A DNA stretch of 64,000 bases from Filimonas lacunae (lineage in GTDB: Bacteria > Bacteroidota > Bacteroidia > Chitinophagales > Chitinophagaceae). The notes under the pieces are model-generated. The model had not been told where the DNA came from. It saw only the letters and a program-made list of their open reading frames with translations, and searched no databases. The stretch is taken from contig NZ_AP017422.1 in the NCBI RefSeq assembly GCF_002355595.1, positions 2,542,001 through 2,606,000 of the forward strand, read 5' to 3'. Positions within the stretch are counted from its first letter, which is position 1; each line of letters starts with the position of its first letter. Shown piece after piece: positions 52,148 through 60,957 of this stretch. The position numbers and the translations under genes were made by a program.

Positions 52148-54958
52148 ATGGCTGAAAAGCTGTATTCTTCAAACGATCAGGCGGCATTGGAAAGGTATGA
52201 ACTGGCGGCTAAGGCCACCTGTGACCTTATCTGGGATTGGAATATCAGGGAGAATACATTATGGTGGAACAATAATTTCCGGGAATGGGTGGGTGTGGCA
52301 GCAGCCGATACCAACCAGCTCAGCGCCTGGGAAGAACGCGTACATCCTGATGACATGACAGGGTTGATGCGGGACATGGATGTTGTGCTGGCTTCCGGTG
52401 CCACCACCTGGGAAGGACAATATAGATTTTTACGTAAAGATGGTTTATATGCCTATGTGCACGATCGCGGGCACATCGTATACGAAAATGGCAAAGCGGT
52501 GCGTGTGGTGGGGTATATGCAGGATATCACCGAGCGGGTACAGGAAGAAAAGTTGCGCCACGAGCAGGAGCAGGAACGCAGTTTTGCCCTGGAAGCGGCA
52601 GAAGTAGGCACCTGGGTGTTTTACCCGCTTACCCGACAGGTAAAATGGGATGCCCGCTGTAAAAAACTGTTCGGCTTTTCCAAAGCAGACATTGTATCGT
52701 TCGACCTGGTGATGCAATATATACATGAAGAGGATGTGCTGGCAGTGAATGCATCGATACAGGCGGCGCTGGACCCTATAAACGGTGGGGATTACGATAT
52801 ACAGTTCAGAACCGTTGGGGCAGAAGATAAAATATTACGCTGGCTGCATTGTAAAGGCAAAACCTATTTTAATAAGGAAGGCGTGGCCTATCGCTTTGCA
52901 GGTACTGCGCAGGATATTACTGAACAGGTAGCAGCACGCGAGAAAGTGGCTTCTGTAGAACGTATAGCCAAGCTGGCCGTGGAAAGGTCGGGTGTGGGAA
53001 CGTTTTATGTAGATATGCGCACACAACAGGTGACCTATTCTTCTTTAGGCGCCAGAATATTAACCGGCTCGGAAGTATTACATATGAGCCGGGATAAACT
53101 TATTCAGCATGTGCACCCCGATGATCGCAGCCTCCGCGACCAGGCTTATGAAAAAGCAGACGAAACCGGGTATGTGCAATACGATAGCCGTTTTATATGG
53201 GATGATGGATCGGTACATGCTGCCAGGGTAATAGGCATGTATGGATATAATGCTTTGGGGGCGGTAGTGGATTTTTATGGCATTATACAAGACATCACGC
53301 CCGAAATGGAAAGCAGACGTGAACAGCGCAAACTGCTGTCACTGGTAGAAAACAGTGAAAACTGCAAGGCAGTATCTGACGCCGGCGGCACTATCATTTA
53401 CATGAACAATGCGGGTAAAAAACTAACCGGGGTACACCTGGATGGTTCTATGCCGCCTATTCATATGCACCAGTTTTTTGCAGAAGACCATCCCGTGTTT
53501 ACCGAAGAATCCTGGTCGGGTTATATGATCTTTAAACACCTGCAAAACGGGGAGCGCATTACCTGCCATGCAGAAATAAGACGAATTTACGATGGGGTAA
53601 CCTTTATAGGCTGGGGCGCCACCCTGCGCGATCTGCGGCCAGAGCTGGCTGCCCGCCGCGTGCTGGAAGAAAGCGAACGCCGGTTTAAAACACTGGTAAT
53701 GGCATGCCCGGTACCCATTGCTGTATATATAGGCCGCGAATTGCGCATAGAGTTGGTAAACCAGGCCTTACTGAACACCTGGGAAAAAGATAGCAGCGTA
53801 GTAGGCAAAACCTTTTTGCAGGCTTTACCCGAAATGGAAGGGCAGCCTTTTGTGCACATACTGCAGCAGGTGTTTGATACAGGCAAAGTGTATGAGGCCA
53901 GGGAGCAGATGGTATACCTGATGCGTAAGGGCATATTATCGCCTACCTATTATCATTTTACCTACACGCCTTTGCTGGATGAGCAGGGAAAGGTATATGG
54001 CATTATGAACACAGCGGTAGAAATTACCGATGTGGTGCAGGCGAAAATGATACTGGCCGAAGCCGAAGTGCGTTTGGAGTTGCAGGTGCATGACCGTACA
54101 CAGGAATTGCAGGCTGCTACAGAAGAGTTGCAGGCTACTATGGAAGAACTGCAATCGACCAACGAAGAACTGATCACCACCAATGAAGAGTTGAATGAAG
54201 CCAACCTGTTATTAAACCGTTCTAATAAAGAGCTGGAACAATATGCTTTTGTGGCATCACACGATTTGCAGGAGCCTTTACGTAAAATAAGGTTGTATGC
54301 AGGTATGATGCACAATAACAGCAATGTGCCCGATGATGCCAAAACCATGCTGGGCAAGATCATGCATTCGGGCGAGCGTATGAGCATCCTTATTCGCGAC
54401 TTGCTGGAGTTTTCGCGGTTGCTGCGTAATGAAAGAACGTTAGGGGTGGTGGATTTAAACACCATACTGCTGAATATACTCAGCGACTTTGAAATGATTA
54501 TCCAGGAAAAACAGGCAGTGGTTACCTATAACGATTTGCCGGCTGTGGAAGCAGAACCCCTGCAAATGAACCAGCTTATTTTTAACCTGGTGGGCAACGC
54601 ACTAAAGTTTACCCGCAAAGAAGCATCGCCACATATTAACATTGCTGCCCGTGAATTAAGCCGCGAAGAAGTAGCGGGGCATATAGATGTCAAAAGGCAG
54701 GACATCCGATATTACGCTATTTCGGTTGCCGATAATGGTATTGGCTTTGATGCCCGTTATGCCGATCAGATTTTTGAAGTATTTAAACGCCTGCACACGC
54801 GTGAAAGCTATCCCGGCTCTGGCATTGGTCTGGCGCTGTGCCGTAAAATTGTACAAAACCACAACGGCTGGCTGGAAGTGCAGTCCGAAGAAGGCGTGGG
54901 CACTACTATCACCTTTGTATTACCCGAAACACAAACCGATTCGGTATTGCCTGCATAG
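52148..54958 (+). CDS. Multi-PAS histidine kinase (five PAS domains)
   Basis: 936 residues, cytosolic, no membrane helix. PAS/PAC domains at about 15-135, 140-265, 270-390, 395-500 and 505-635; each of the first three ends with a QDIT-type motif. A Glu/Gln-rich helix (640-695) contains two repeats EELQAT and EELQST. HisKA with His705 in ASHDLQEPLRKI and HATPase with NLVGNALKF, DNGIGFD and GSGIGLALCRKI. It would combine several small-ligand or redox cues into one kinase. There is no adjacent receiver; the lone receivers are 6-12 kb away. A 17-bp dyad precedes it. Confidence 0.94.
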   Translation: MAEKLYSSNDQAALERYELAAKATCDLIWDWNIRENTLWWNNNFREWVGVAAADTNQLSAWEERVHPDDMTGLMRDMDVVLASGATTWEGQYRFLRKDGLYAYVHDRGHIVYENGKAVRVVGYMQDITERVQEEKLRHEQEQERSFALEAAEVGTWVFYPLTRQVKWDARCKKLFGFSKADIVSFDLVMQYIHEEDVLAVNASIQAALDPINGGDYDIQFRTVGAEDKILRWLHCKGKTYFNKEGVAYRFAGTAQDITEQVAAREKVASVERIAKLAVERSGVGTFYVDMRTQQVTYSSLGARILTGSEVLHMSRDKLIQHVHPDDRSLRDQAYEKADETGYVQYDSRFIWDDGSVHAARVIGMYGYNALGAVVDFYGIIQDITPEMESRREQRKLLSLVENSENCKAVSDAGGTIIYMNNAGKKLTGVHLDGSMPPIHMHQFFAEDHPVFTEESWSGYMIFKHLQNGERITCHAEIRRIYDGVTFIGWGATLRDLRPELAARRVLEESERRFKTLVMACPVPIAVYIGRELRIELVNQALLNTWEKDSSVVGKTFLQALPEMEGQPFVHILQQVFDTGKVYEAREQMVYLMRKGILSPTYYHFTYTPLLDEQGKVYGIMNTAVEITDVVQAKMILAEAEVRLELQVHDRTQELQAATEELQATMEELQSTNEELITTNEELNEANLLLNRSNKELEQYAFVASHDLQEPLRKIRLYAGMMHNNSNVPDDAKTMLGKIMHSGERMSILIRDLLEFSRLLRNERTLGVVDLNTILLNILSDFEMIIQEKQAVVTYNDLPAVEAEPLQMNQLIFNLVGNALKFTRKEASPHINIAARELSREEVAGHIDVKRQDIRYYAISVADNGIGFDARYADQIFEVFKRLHTRESYPGSGIGLALCRKIVQNHNGWLEVQSEEGVGTTITFVLPETQTDSVLPA

Positions 54959-54989
54959 CTGCTGATGGCTATGTAAGCATATTATTGGG

Positions 54990-54997
54990 TATATTTG
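54990..54997 (+). promoter_or_regulatory. Candidate -7 box for the HAD gene
   Basis: TATATTTG fits TAnnTTTG, 20 bases before the ATG at 55018; no good -33 box. It lies within the longer in-frame extension from 54985, arguing against that start. Confidence 0.4.
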
Positions 54998-55017
54998 GCC
55001 ATAAGGCTTTATATACT

Positions 55018-55629
55018 ATGGAACAAAAAATTACTACACTTTTCCTGGACATTGGCGGTGTGTTGTTAACGAACGGATGGGACAGGAATGCACGGAGAAG
55101 AGCGGCAGCAGACTTTGCACTGGACCTGGCCGAACTGGACGAACGTCATCACCTCACTTTTGATACCTACGAAGAAGGTAAGCTTACTTTAGACGAATAT
55201 TTAGACCGTACTGTTTTTTACGAACCACGCTCTTTTAGCAGGGATGATTTCAAGCATTTCATGTATGCCCAAACCACGCCTTACCCCGAGATGCTGGAGC
55301 TGGTACGTTACCTAAAAAGCACCTATGGCTTAAAGGTGGCAGTGGTGAATAATGAAGGTCGCGAGTTGAATGAATATCGGATCAAAACATTCGGGCTGGA
55401 TAAGTTTGTTGACTTTTTTATTTCCTCCTGCTTTGTACATTTTCGTAAACCGGATGCGGATATTTTTCGCATGGCGCTGGATATAGCATTGGTGCAGCCA
55501 CAGGAAGTATTGTATGTGGATGACCGTGCCTTGTTTGTGTCGGTAGCGGAAGGCTTAGGCATAAACGGCTTACAGCATCAGACCTACGAAGCCACGCGTG
55601 CCCATCTTGCGGGGCTGGGTCTGAAATAA
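55018..55629 (+). CDS. HAD-family hydrolase (YihX/epoxide-hydrolase-N-like)
   Basis: 203 residues from the ATG at 55018. Motif I FLDIGGVLL with Asp11 and Gly13 in place of the second Asp, as in the YihX-like group; VVNNEGRELN as motif II; FRKPDADIF as motif III; and VLYVDDRALFV as motif IV. A helical cap follows motif I. Probable small-molecule phosphatase; the substrate is not inferable. It may be co-transcribed with the LysR gene, 36 bases downstream. Confidence 0.85.
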   Translation: MEQKITTLFLDIGGVLLTNGWDRNARRRAAADFALDLAELDERHHLTFDTYEEGKLTLDEYLDRTVFYEPRSFSRDDFKHFMYAQTTPYPEMLELVRYLKSTYGLKVAVVNNEGRELNEYRIKTFGLDKFVDFFISSCFVHFRKPDADIFRMALDIALVQPQEVLYVDDRALFVSVAEGLGINGLQHQTYEATRAHLAGLGLK

Positions 55630-55665
55630 GCAGCGGGGCGGTATACTATAAAATGAAACAACCAC

Positions 55666-56559
55666 ATGTTTGATTTTCGACTCCAGGTATTTGACACGGT
55701 AGCCAGGCGTTTAAACTTTACGCGTGCAGCCGAAGAGTTGTGTATTACACAGCCGGCCGTAACCAAACATATCCGCGAAATAGAACAGCATTTTAAGGTG
55801 CAGCTGTTTCACCGCAACGGCACTAAAATACAGTTAACTGCAGCGGGCGAAACATTATTGCAATATACCGGGCAGCTATTTGGCATATACCGCAACCTGG
55901 AGTTTGAAATGAGCAACCTGGCGCAAAAGCACAGCGGTAAAATACGTATAGGAGCCAGCACCACCGTGGCGCAATATGTGCTGCCACCCGTGCTGGCTGC
56001 TTTTCATAAAAAATTCACCGCGGCCAAAGTGCTGCTTACGGTAAAAAATACCGAGCAGGTAGAGCAGGATTTACAAAACCAGCAGATTGACCTGGGTATT
56101 ATTGAAGGCCGCAGCAAGAACACTTTATTTAAATACACGCCCTTTATTAAAGATGAACTGGTGCTGGTTGCGGCAGCCAAACACCCTTTGGCCAAAAAAG
56201 GTGTGATTAAACCCGAAGAGCTGTTACGTATTCCCTTACTCTTGCGCGAGCCGGGTTCGGGCACGCTGGAAGTGATGGCACATGCTTTAAAACCATTGGG
56301 TATTAAAATAGCACAGCTGCAAAAGGAAATGCAGCTGGAAAGCACCGAAAGCGCGAAGCAATACGTGATGCATTCCGATTGTATGGCTTTCTTATCTGTG
56401 CATTCTGTGGTAAAAGAGCTGGAACATAATGAATGCTGCATTATTGATGTAAAGGGGCTGGCCATTGAACGGGATTTTTTCTTTATACGCCCCCATGGCG
56501 AAGCGGATGCCTTACAGGAACTGTTTATGCAATTTGCCCTGCGTTATAACTTCCGGTAA
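55666..56559 (+). CDS. LysR-family transcriptional regulator
   Basis: 297 residues. Winged helix-turn-helix at 1-60 (FDTVARRLNFTRAAEELCITQPAVTKHIREIE), then an inducer-binding domain of two lobes (about 90-295) with IRIGASTTVAQYVLPPVL and LREPGSGTLEVM. The inducer domain is like CysB/YeiE-type. It lies directly before yeiH, the arrangement of yeiE-yeiH in E. coli, so it probably controls the exporter. A dyad at 56608-56625 lies between the two. Confidence 0.9.
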   Translation: MFDFRLQVFDTVARRLNFTRAAEELCITQPAVTKHIREIEQHFKVQLFHRNGTKIQLTAAGETLLQYTGQLFGIYRNLEFEMSNLAQKHSGKIRIGASTTVAQYVLPPVLAAFHKKFTAAKVLLTVKNTEQVEQDLQNQQIDLGIIEGRSKNTLFKYTPFIKDELVLVAAAKHPLAKKGVIKPEELLRIPLLLREPGSGTLEVMAHALKPLGIKIAQLQKEMQLESTESAKQYVMHSDCMAFLSVHSVVKELEHNECCIIDVKGLAIERDFFFIRPHGEADALQELFMQFALRYNFR

Positions 56560-56607
56560 TGACACATTACCAATAGCAATAACAGTATTGCTGCCGATAG
56601 CCGGAGC

Positions 56608-56625
56608 TTTGTGTGGTAACACAAA
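56608..56625. promoter_or_regulatory. Perfect dyad between the LysR gene and yeiH
   Basis: TTTGTGT-GGTA-ACACAAA, 7-bp perfect arms with a 4-base centre, ending 18 bases before the yeiH ATG. Candidate operator for the LysR protein or a leader hairpin. Confidence 0.45.
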
Positions 56626-56643
56626 CAAAGAAACGAACCGGTT

Positions 56644-57624
56644 ATGCAATCAACACACGCGGCAACAGCTATTACAGGCAGGCAGTTATTCATCAGGAAC
56701 AGCCTTGCACAAAAAACCATTTTTATACTATTAGCAGCCTTATGCTGCACTTCCTTTATTACTCCTCCGGTTGCTTTATTACTGGGCCTTATAGTGGCAC
56801 AGGTATCCGGACAGCCTTTTGCCAGGCAGGCTTATAAGGCCACCCATTGGTTGTTGCAGTTGTCTGTAGTGGGGCTGGGGTTTGGCATGACAGTTACCAG
56901 TGCCTTACAGGCAGGTAAACAAAGCCTGGCAATCACTATTGTTTCCATCATCATTACTTTATTATTGGGCACTTTACTAGGCCGATGGCTGCTTATAGAA
57001 AAGAAAACCGCTTTTCTGGTGGCAGCAGGCACAGCTATATGCGGCGGCAGTGCTATTGCTGCCATAGCCCCGGTAATAAAAGCAGAAGAAAAACAAATTT
57101 CAGTAGCCCTGGGTGTGGTTTTTGTTTTAAATGCTGTTGCCTTGTACCTGTTTCCTGTGGTGGGACATTTGCTTCATTTATCTGGAACACAGTTTGGCGT
57201 ATGGTGTGCCGTGGCTATACACGATACCAGCTCGGTAACAGGTGCAGCCGCCCGGTATGGCACACATGCACTGGAAATAGCTACTACTGTAAAACTGGCA
57301 AGGGCGTTGTGGATTATACCAGTAGCTTTTTTGTCGGGCCTGGTATTTAAACAGGGGGCAGGCAAGGTAACCGTTCCCTGGTTTATTGCCTTGTTTATCA
57401 TTGCCATGATCATACATACCTATGTTCCGGCGGTAGAGCCGTATGCAGGTTATATTGTACATGTAGCAAAAGCAGGCTTAACCCTTACACTATTTTTAAT
57501 AGGTAGCGGCTTGTCAGTATCCACCTTGCGTAAGGTAGGAGCAAAGTCTTTTATACAGGGGGGCATATTATGGGTAATGATAGCTTTGGTTAACTTATGG
57601 GTAATAATTGTAATGTTACCATGA
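56644..57624 (+). CDS. yeiH: YeiH-family putative sulfate/sulfite exporter
   Basis: 326 residues with about ten hydrophobic helices. UPF0324 family motifs: LLGLIVAQVSGQ at the start, AAGTAICGGSAIAAIAPVIKAEE in the middle and AIHDTSSVTGAAARYGTHALEIATTVKLAR. Related proteins are described as sulfur-compound exporters, induced by the LysR protein YeiE in enterobacteria; here the adjacent LysR gene suggests the same regulation. The direction and substrate are inferred. Confidence 0.9.
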   Translation: MQSTHAATAITGRQLFIRNSLAQKTIFILLAALCCTSFITPPVALLLGLIVAQVSGQPFARQAYKATHWLLQLSVVGLGFGMTVTSALQAGKQSLAITIVSIIITLLLGTLLGRWLLIEKKTAFLVAAGTAICGGSAIAAIAPVIKAEEKQISVALGVVFVLNAVALYLFPVVGHLLHLSGTQFGVWCAVAIHDTSSVTGAAARYGTHALEIATTVKLARALWIIPVAFLSGLVFKQGAGKVTVPWFIALFIIAMIIHTYVPAVEPYAGYIVHVAKAGLTLTLFLIGSGLSVSTLRKVGAKSFIQGGILWVMIALVNLWVIIVMLP

Positions 57625-57908
57625 TTAAGCATTTTTTAAGCATGTGATGTATAGCGATAAGTTTCTTCCTTTCATCTATATGTTTTACAGTTTGGTAGCA
57701 TTGTGTTGCTGAAGCCCTTATTTGGTAAGGGATTTGGAGTGCAGTAGTTATTGGATGAATGTTGTAACTGTGACAACACATTAAACAATATTCAACTGTT
57801 AATATCGTAACATAACGCGTTAAAATGCGTGCAAGATGCTGTTAAGAGGGCTTCTAACTTTACAGAGAAGGCGGTTCTATTAAGGAGAAAACTAAATAAT
57901 GCACAATT
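57625..57908 (+). other. Regulatory region upstream of SusC
   Basis: 284 bases without a gene. It holds a 6-bp hairpin CCCTTA / TAAGGG (57715-57731) that could end the yeiH transcript weakly, the dyad at 57760-57778, and TAACTTTA (57855-57862), a weak -7-like box. No regulator gene (ECF sigma, anti-sigma, HTCS or AraC) is adjacent. Confidence 0.45.
57760..57778. promoter_or_regulatory. Dyad upstream of SusC
   Basis: TGTTGT-N7-ACAACA, perfect 6-bp arms, about 130 bases before the SusC ATG. Candidate operator or part of a leader structure. Confidence 0.35.
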
Positions 57909-60900
57909 ATGAGAAAGTCCCCCAACATGCTTATGTTGCTGTTATTGCTATGTACTGGTGTGAATGTGCTTGCACAGAGCACATTTTCTGTAAAAGGTAA
58001 AATAACAGATTCAACAGGTGTTGCCATAGGCAACGTGTCTATTAAAGAGAAAAACCAAAAACGAGGCACTACCAGTAAAGATGACGGTAGTTTTCTGCTC
58101 TCAGTTTCGGGTAGCAACGCGGTATTGATTATTTCCAGTATTGGTTATGAAGAACAGGAAGTACCTGTACAAGGCAAAGCCAATGTAGTGGTAATGCTGC
58201 AACGTTCAACAGAACAGTTGTCTGATATTGTAGTAACTGCATTAGGTGTAAAGCGTGACAAGCGCAATCTTACATTTAGCAGCCAGGTAGTACAGGGAGC
58301 AGAAGTGAACAAAGCACAGGAACCCAACGTGCTGAATGCATTAACCGGAAAGGCGGCAGGTGTGCAAATTACCAGCACTACCGGTGCACCGGGTAGCAGT
58401 GCTGCAATTGTTATCAGGGGTGTTACTTCACTAAGTGGAGACAACCAGGCATTGATTGTGCTGGATGGGGTGCCAATGAACAACGATGAAACCGATGGCG
58501 GTGGTGGTGGTGGGGCAGGCGGTAACCGCCTGAGCGATCTGGACCCTTCTGTTATCGATAACATCAACATTCTGAAAGGTGCTGCAGCTACTGCGCTGTA
58601 TGGTTCGGCAGGAGCCAGGGGGGTAGTATTAATTACCACTAAAGGCGGCAGCAAAGGCAAAAAGCCTGTTGTAACGCTTTCCTCTTCACTTTCATTGGAA
58701 ACGCCACATCTTGCGCCCCGCCAGTTATTATATTCACAAGGCAACAATGGCCAGTACATAGATGGCGAAACTCAGAAAAGCAGTTATTCCTGGGGAGCCA
58801 GAATGGATACCCTGCACGATGCCAGTGGCAATAAAGTGCAGTTTCATAATCCCATGAAAGAGTTTTTTAAAACAGGTATTACCAACAATAACACCATCAG
58901 CGTTGCAGGAGGTAATAACCAGTCAGACTACTTTATATCCTATTCTTATTTTAAACAGAAGGGTACAGTGCCTAACACTGACTTAAGCAGGCATAGCTTG
59001 TTTACCAAATATCATACGCAGGTATATGATAAGCTGTCTGCCACTTTTGAGTTAACCTATTCCAATGCTACCAAAAACTTTATTGATGAAGGGTATGGTT
59101 TGCAAAACCCTATTACCAACGTATATATATCACCGGTATCTTACAACTTAAAGAACTATTTAAATGCAGACGGTACGCAGCGTTTATTCCGTTATAACAG
59201 GAATAACCCTTATTGGGTGCTCAATAACATAGGTAACCATTCTAACATAAACAGGTTTATGCCCCAGGTAAACCTGGTATATACACCGGCCAGCTGGTTA
59301 TCGGTTACTGAAAGAGTAGGCGCAGATATTTATATGGATCTGCTGAACTATCATATCAACAAAGGCGATATTTCATTCAGCGATGGCAAGGTATATACCA
59401 ATAATACTACTTTTAAGCAGTTTAACCACGACCTGATAGTGCAGTTAAAGCAACAGTTTGGTAAGTTTAACACCAGTCTGATGCTGGGTAATAACGTATG
59501 GAGCCGTTATTACAATTATATGTCCGCTACTGGTACCGGGTTGTCTAAGGCCGGGTATTATAATATGGCCAGTGCCGCTTCGGTGTCTTATGCCGAATCT
59601 AAATACGATCAGCGTAAAGTAGGTTTTTATGCGCAGGCAGAAGTGGATTATAACCGTTTGCTGATATTGTCGTTAAGCGGCAGGTATGATGGCAGTTCTG
59701 TATTGTCTACCAGCAATGCCTTTTACCCATACGGTTCGGCTGCTGTAGGCTTTATCTTTTCAGAACTGCTGGATGCGCAAACCAAAAAGATTATCAACTT
59801 TGGTAAGTTGCGTGCTTCCTATGCTTCTGTGGGAAACGATAACGTAACTGTATATGCCAATAGTACGCCTTATGTACAGGTTACCAATGCTAATACCGGT
59901 GCCAATGTTACCTTTCCTTACGCCGGTGTAAACGGTTTTGCATTAAGCAGCAACCTGGGCAACAGCCAGTTGAAAAACGAACTGCAGAAAGAGTTTGAAG
60001 TAGGATTGGAAACAAAGTTATTGGGCAACCGGTTAGGGCTGGAAGCATCTTATTTTAACCGTAATATGAGCCAGGGGCTTGTAAGCGGCATTTCGCTGGC
60101 GCCTTCTACAGGTTATTCCACCACTACTATTAACTCGGCAGAAATTAATACAAAAGGCGTTGAATTATTACTGAATGGCACACCCGTTAAAACGCGCAAT
60201 TTCAGCTGGGATGTAACGGTAAACTTTACCAAGCTGAACACGAAGGTAAAAGAAGTGGCTCCGGGTAAACTGGACGAAACGCAGATTGGTTTTACCTATG
60301 CAGTGAAAGGAATGCCTTATGGTATGTTTTACGGATCGGTTTATGCACGTAATGCACAGGGCGAACTGCTGTTAAAGAATGGTTTGCCTTACAGCGAAAG
60401 TAATGATTACCTGGGTACGGCCACTCCTGACTGGACAGGTGGTATTACCAACCAGTTTCACTATAAAAACTTCGCACTCAGCTTTTTCATTGATACCAGG
60501 CAGGGAGGTATGCTGCAAAACGTTGATGAATATTATAACTTAACCTACGGCGTATCTAAAGCCACAGAAAACAGGGCAGATAGAATTATTAAAGGTATAG
60601 ATGCGGCTACAGGTGCAGCTAATACCACTGTTGTTACGGCACAAAGCTATTTTACCACTATCAGTGGTATTACCGAATCGCAGATGCAGAAAGCATCTTA
60701 TATCAAACTGCGTAATGTAAGTTTCAGTTATTCGCTCAACAAATCCCTGCTGGTGAAAACACCTTTTAAAGAGGCCACTATTACATTTACCGGTCGCAAT
60801 TTATGGATTCATAAAGCAGCTGGTTTTACGGGATCGGATCCGGAATCAACCAACACCTTCGGCACCAGTAATGGAAACATGGGTGTGTACACGTTCGGAA

Positions 60901-60947
60901 CGCCTACGTCCCGTTCTTATGGATGCTCATTAAAATTTGTTTTTTAA
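57909..60947 (+). CDS. SusC/RagA-type TonB-dependent outer membrane transporter
   Basis: 1012 residues. Signal peptide about 1-23 (ending LAQS), then the carboxypeptidase-D-regulatory-like domain (VKGKITDSTGVAIGNVSIKEK), the SusC plug with the LSDIVVTALGVKR box, ITSTTGAPGSSAAIVIRGVTS and VLDGVPMNND, and a 22-strand barrel ending in aromatic residue Phe1012. A Gly run (DGGGGGGAGGN, about 198-208) sits in the plug loop. Imports a nutrient bound by the following SusD. Followed 10 bases later by SusD. Confidence 0.95.
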   Translation: MRKSPNMLMLLLLLCTGVNVLAQSTFSVKGKITDSTGVAIGNVSIKEKNQKRGTTSKDDGSFLLSVSGSNAVLIISSIGYEEQEVPVQGKANVVVMLQRSTEQLSDIVVTALGVKRDKRNLTFSSQVVQGAEVNKAQEPNVLNALTGKAAGVQITSTTGAPGSSAAIVIRGVTSLSGDNQALIVLDGVPMNNDETDGGGGGGAGGNRLSDLDPSVIDNINILKGAAATALYGSAGARGVVLITTKGGSKGKKPVVTLSSSLSLETPHLAPRQLLYSQGNNGQYIDGETQKSSYSWGARMDTLHDASGNKVQFHNPMKEFFKTGITNNNTISVAGGNNQSDYFISYSYFKQKGTVPNTDLSRHSLFTKYHTQVYDKLSATFELTYSNATKNFIDEGYGLQNPITNVYISPVSYNLKNYLNADGTQRLFRYNRNNPYWVLNNIGNHSNINRFMPQVNLVYTPASWLSVTERVGADIYMDLLNYHINKGDISFSDGKVYTNNTTFKQFNHDLIVQLKQQFGKFNTSLMLGNNVWSRYYNYMSATGTGLSKAGYYNMASAASVSYAESKYDQRKVGFYAQAEVDYNRLLILSLSGRYDGSSVLSTSNAFYPYGSAAVGFIFSELLDAQTKKIINFGKLRASYASVGNDNVTVYANSTPYVQVTNANTGANVTFPYAGVNGFALSSNLGNSQLKNELQKEFEVGLETKLLGNRLGLEASYFNRNMSQGLVSGISLAPSTGYSTTTINSAEINTKGVELLLNGTPVKTRNFSWDVTVNFTKLNTKVKEVAPGKLDETQIGFTYAVKGMPYGMFYGSVYARNAQGELLLKNGLPYSESNDYLGTATPDWTGGITNQFHYKNFALSFFIDTRQGGMLQNVDEYYNLTYGVSKATENRADRIIKGIDAATGAANTTVVTAQSYFTTISGITESQMQKASYIKLRNVSFSYSLNKSLLVKTPFKEATITFTGRNLWIHKAAGFTGSDPESTNTFGTSNGNMGVYTFGTPTSRSYGCSLKFVF

Positions 60948-60957
60948 ATCTACTGTC

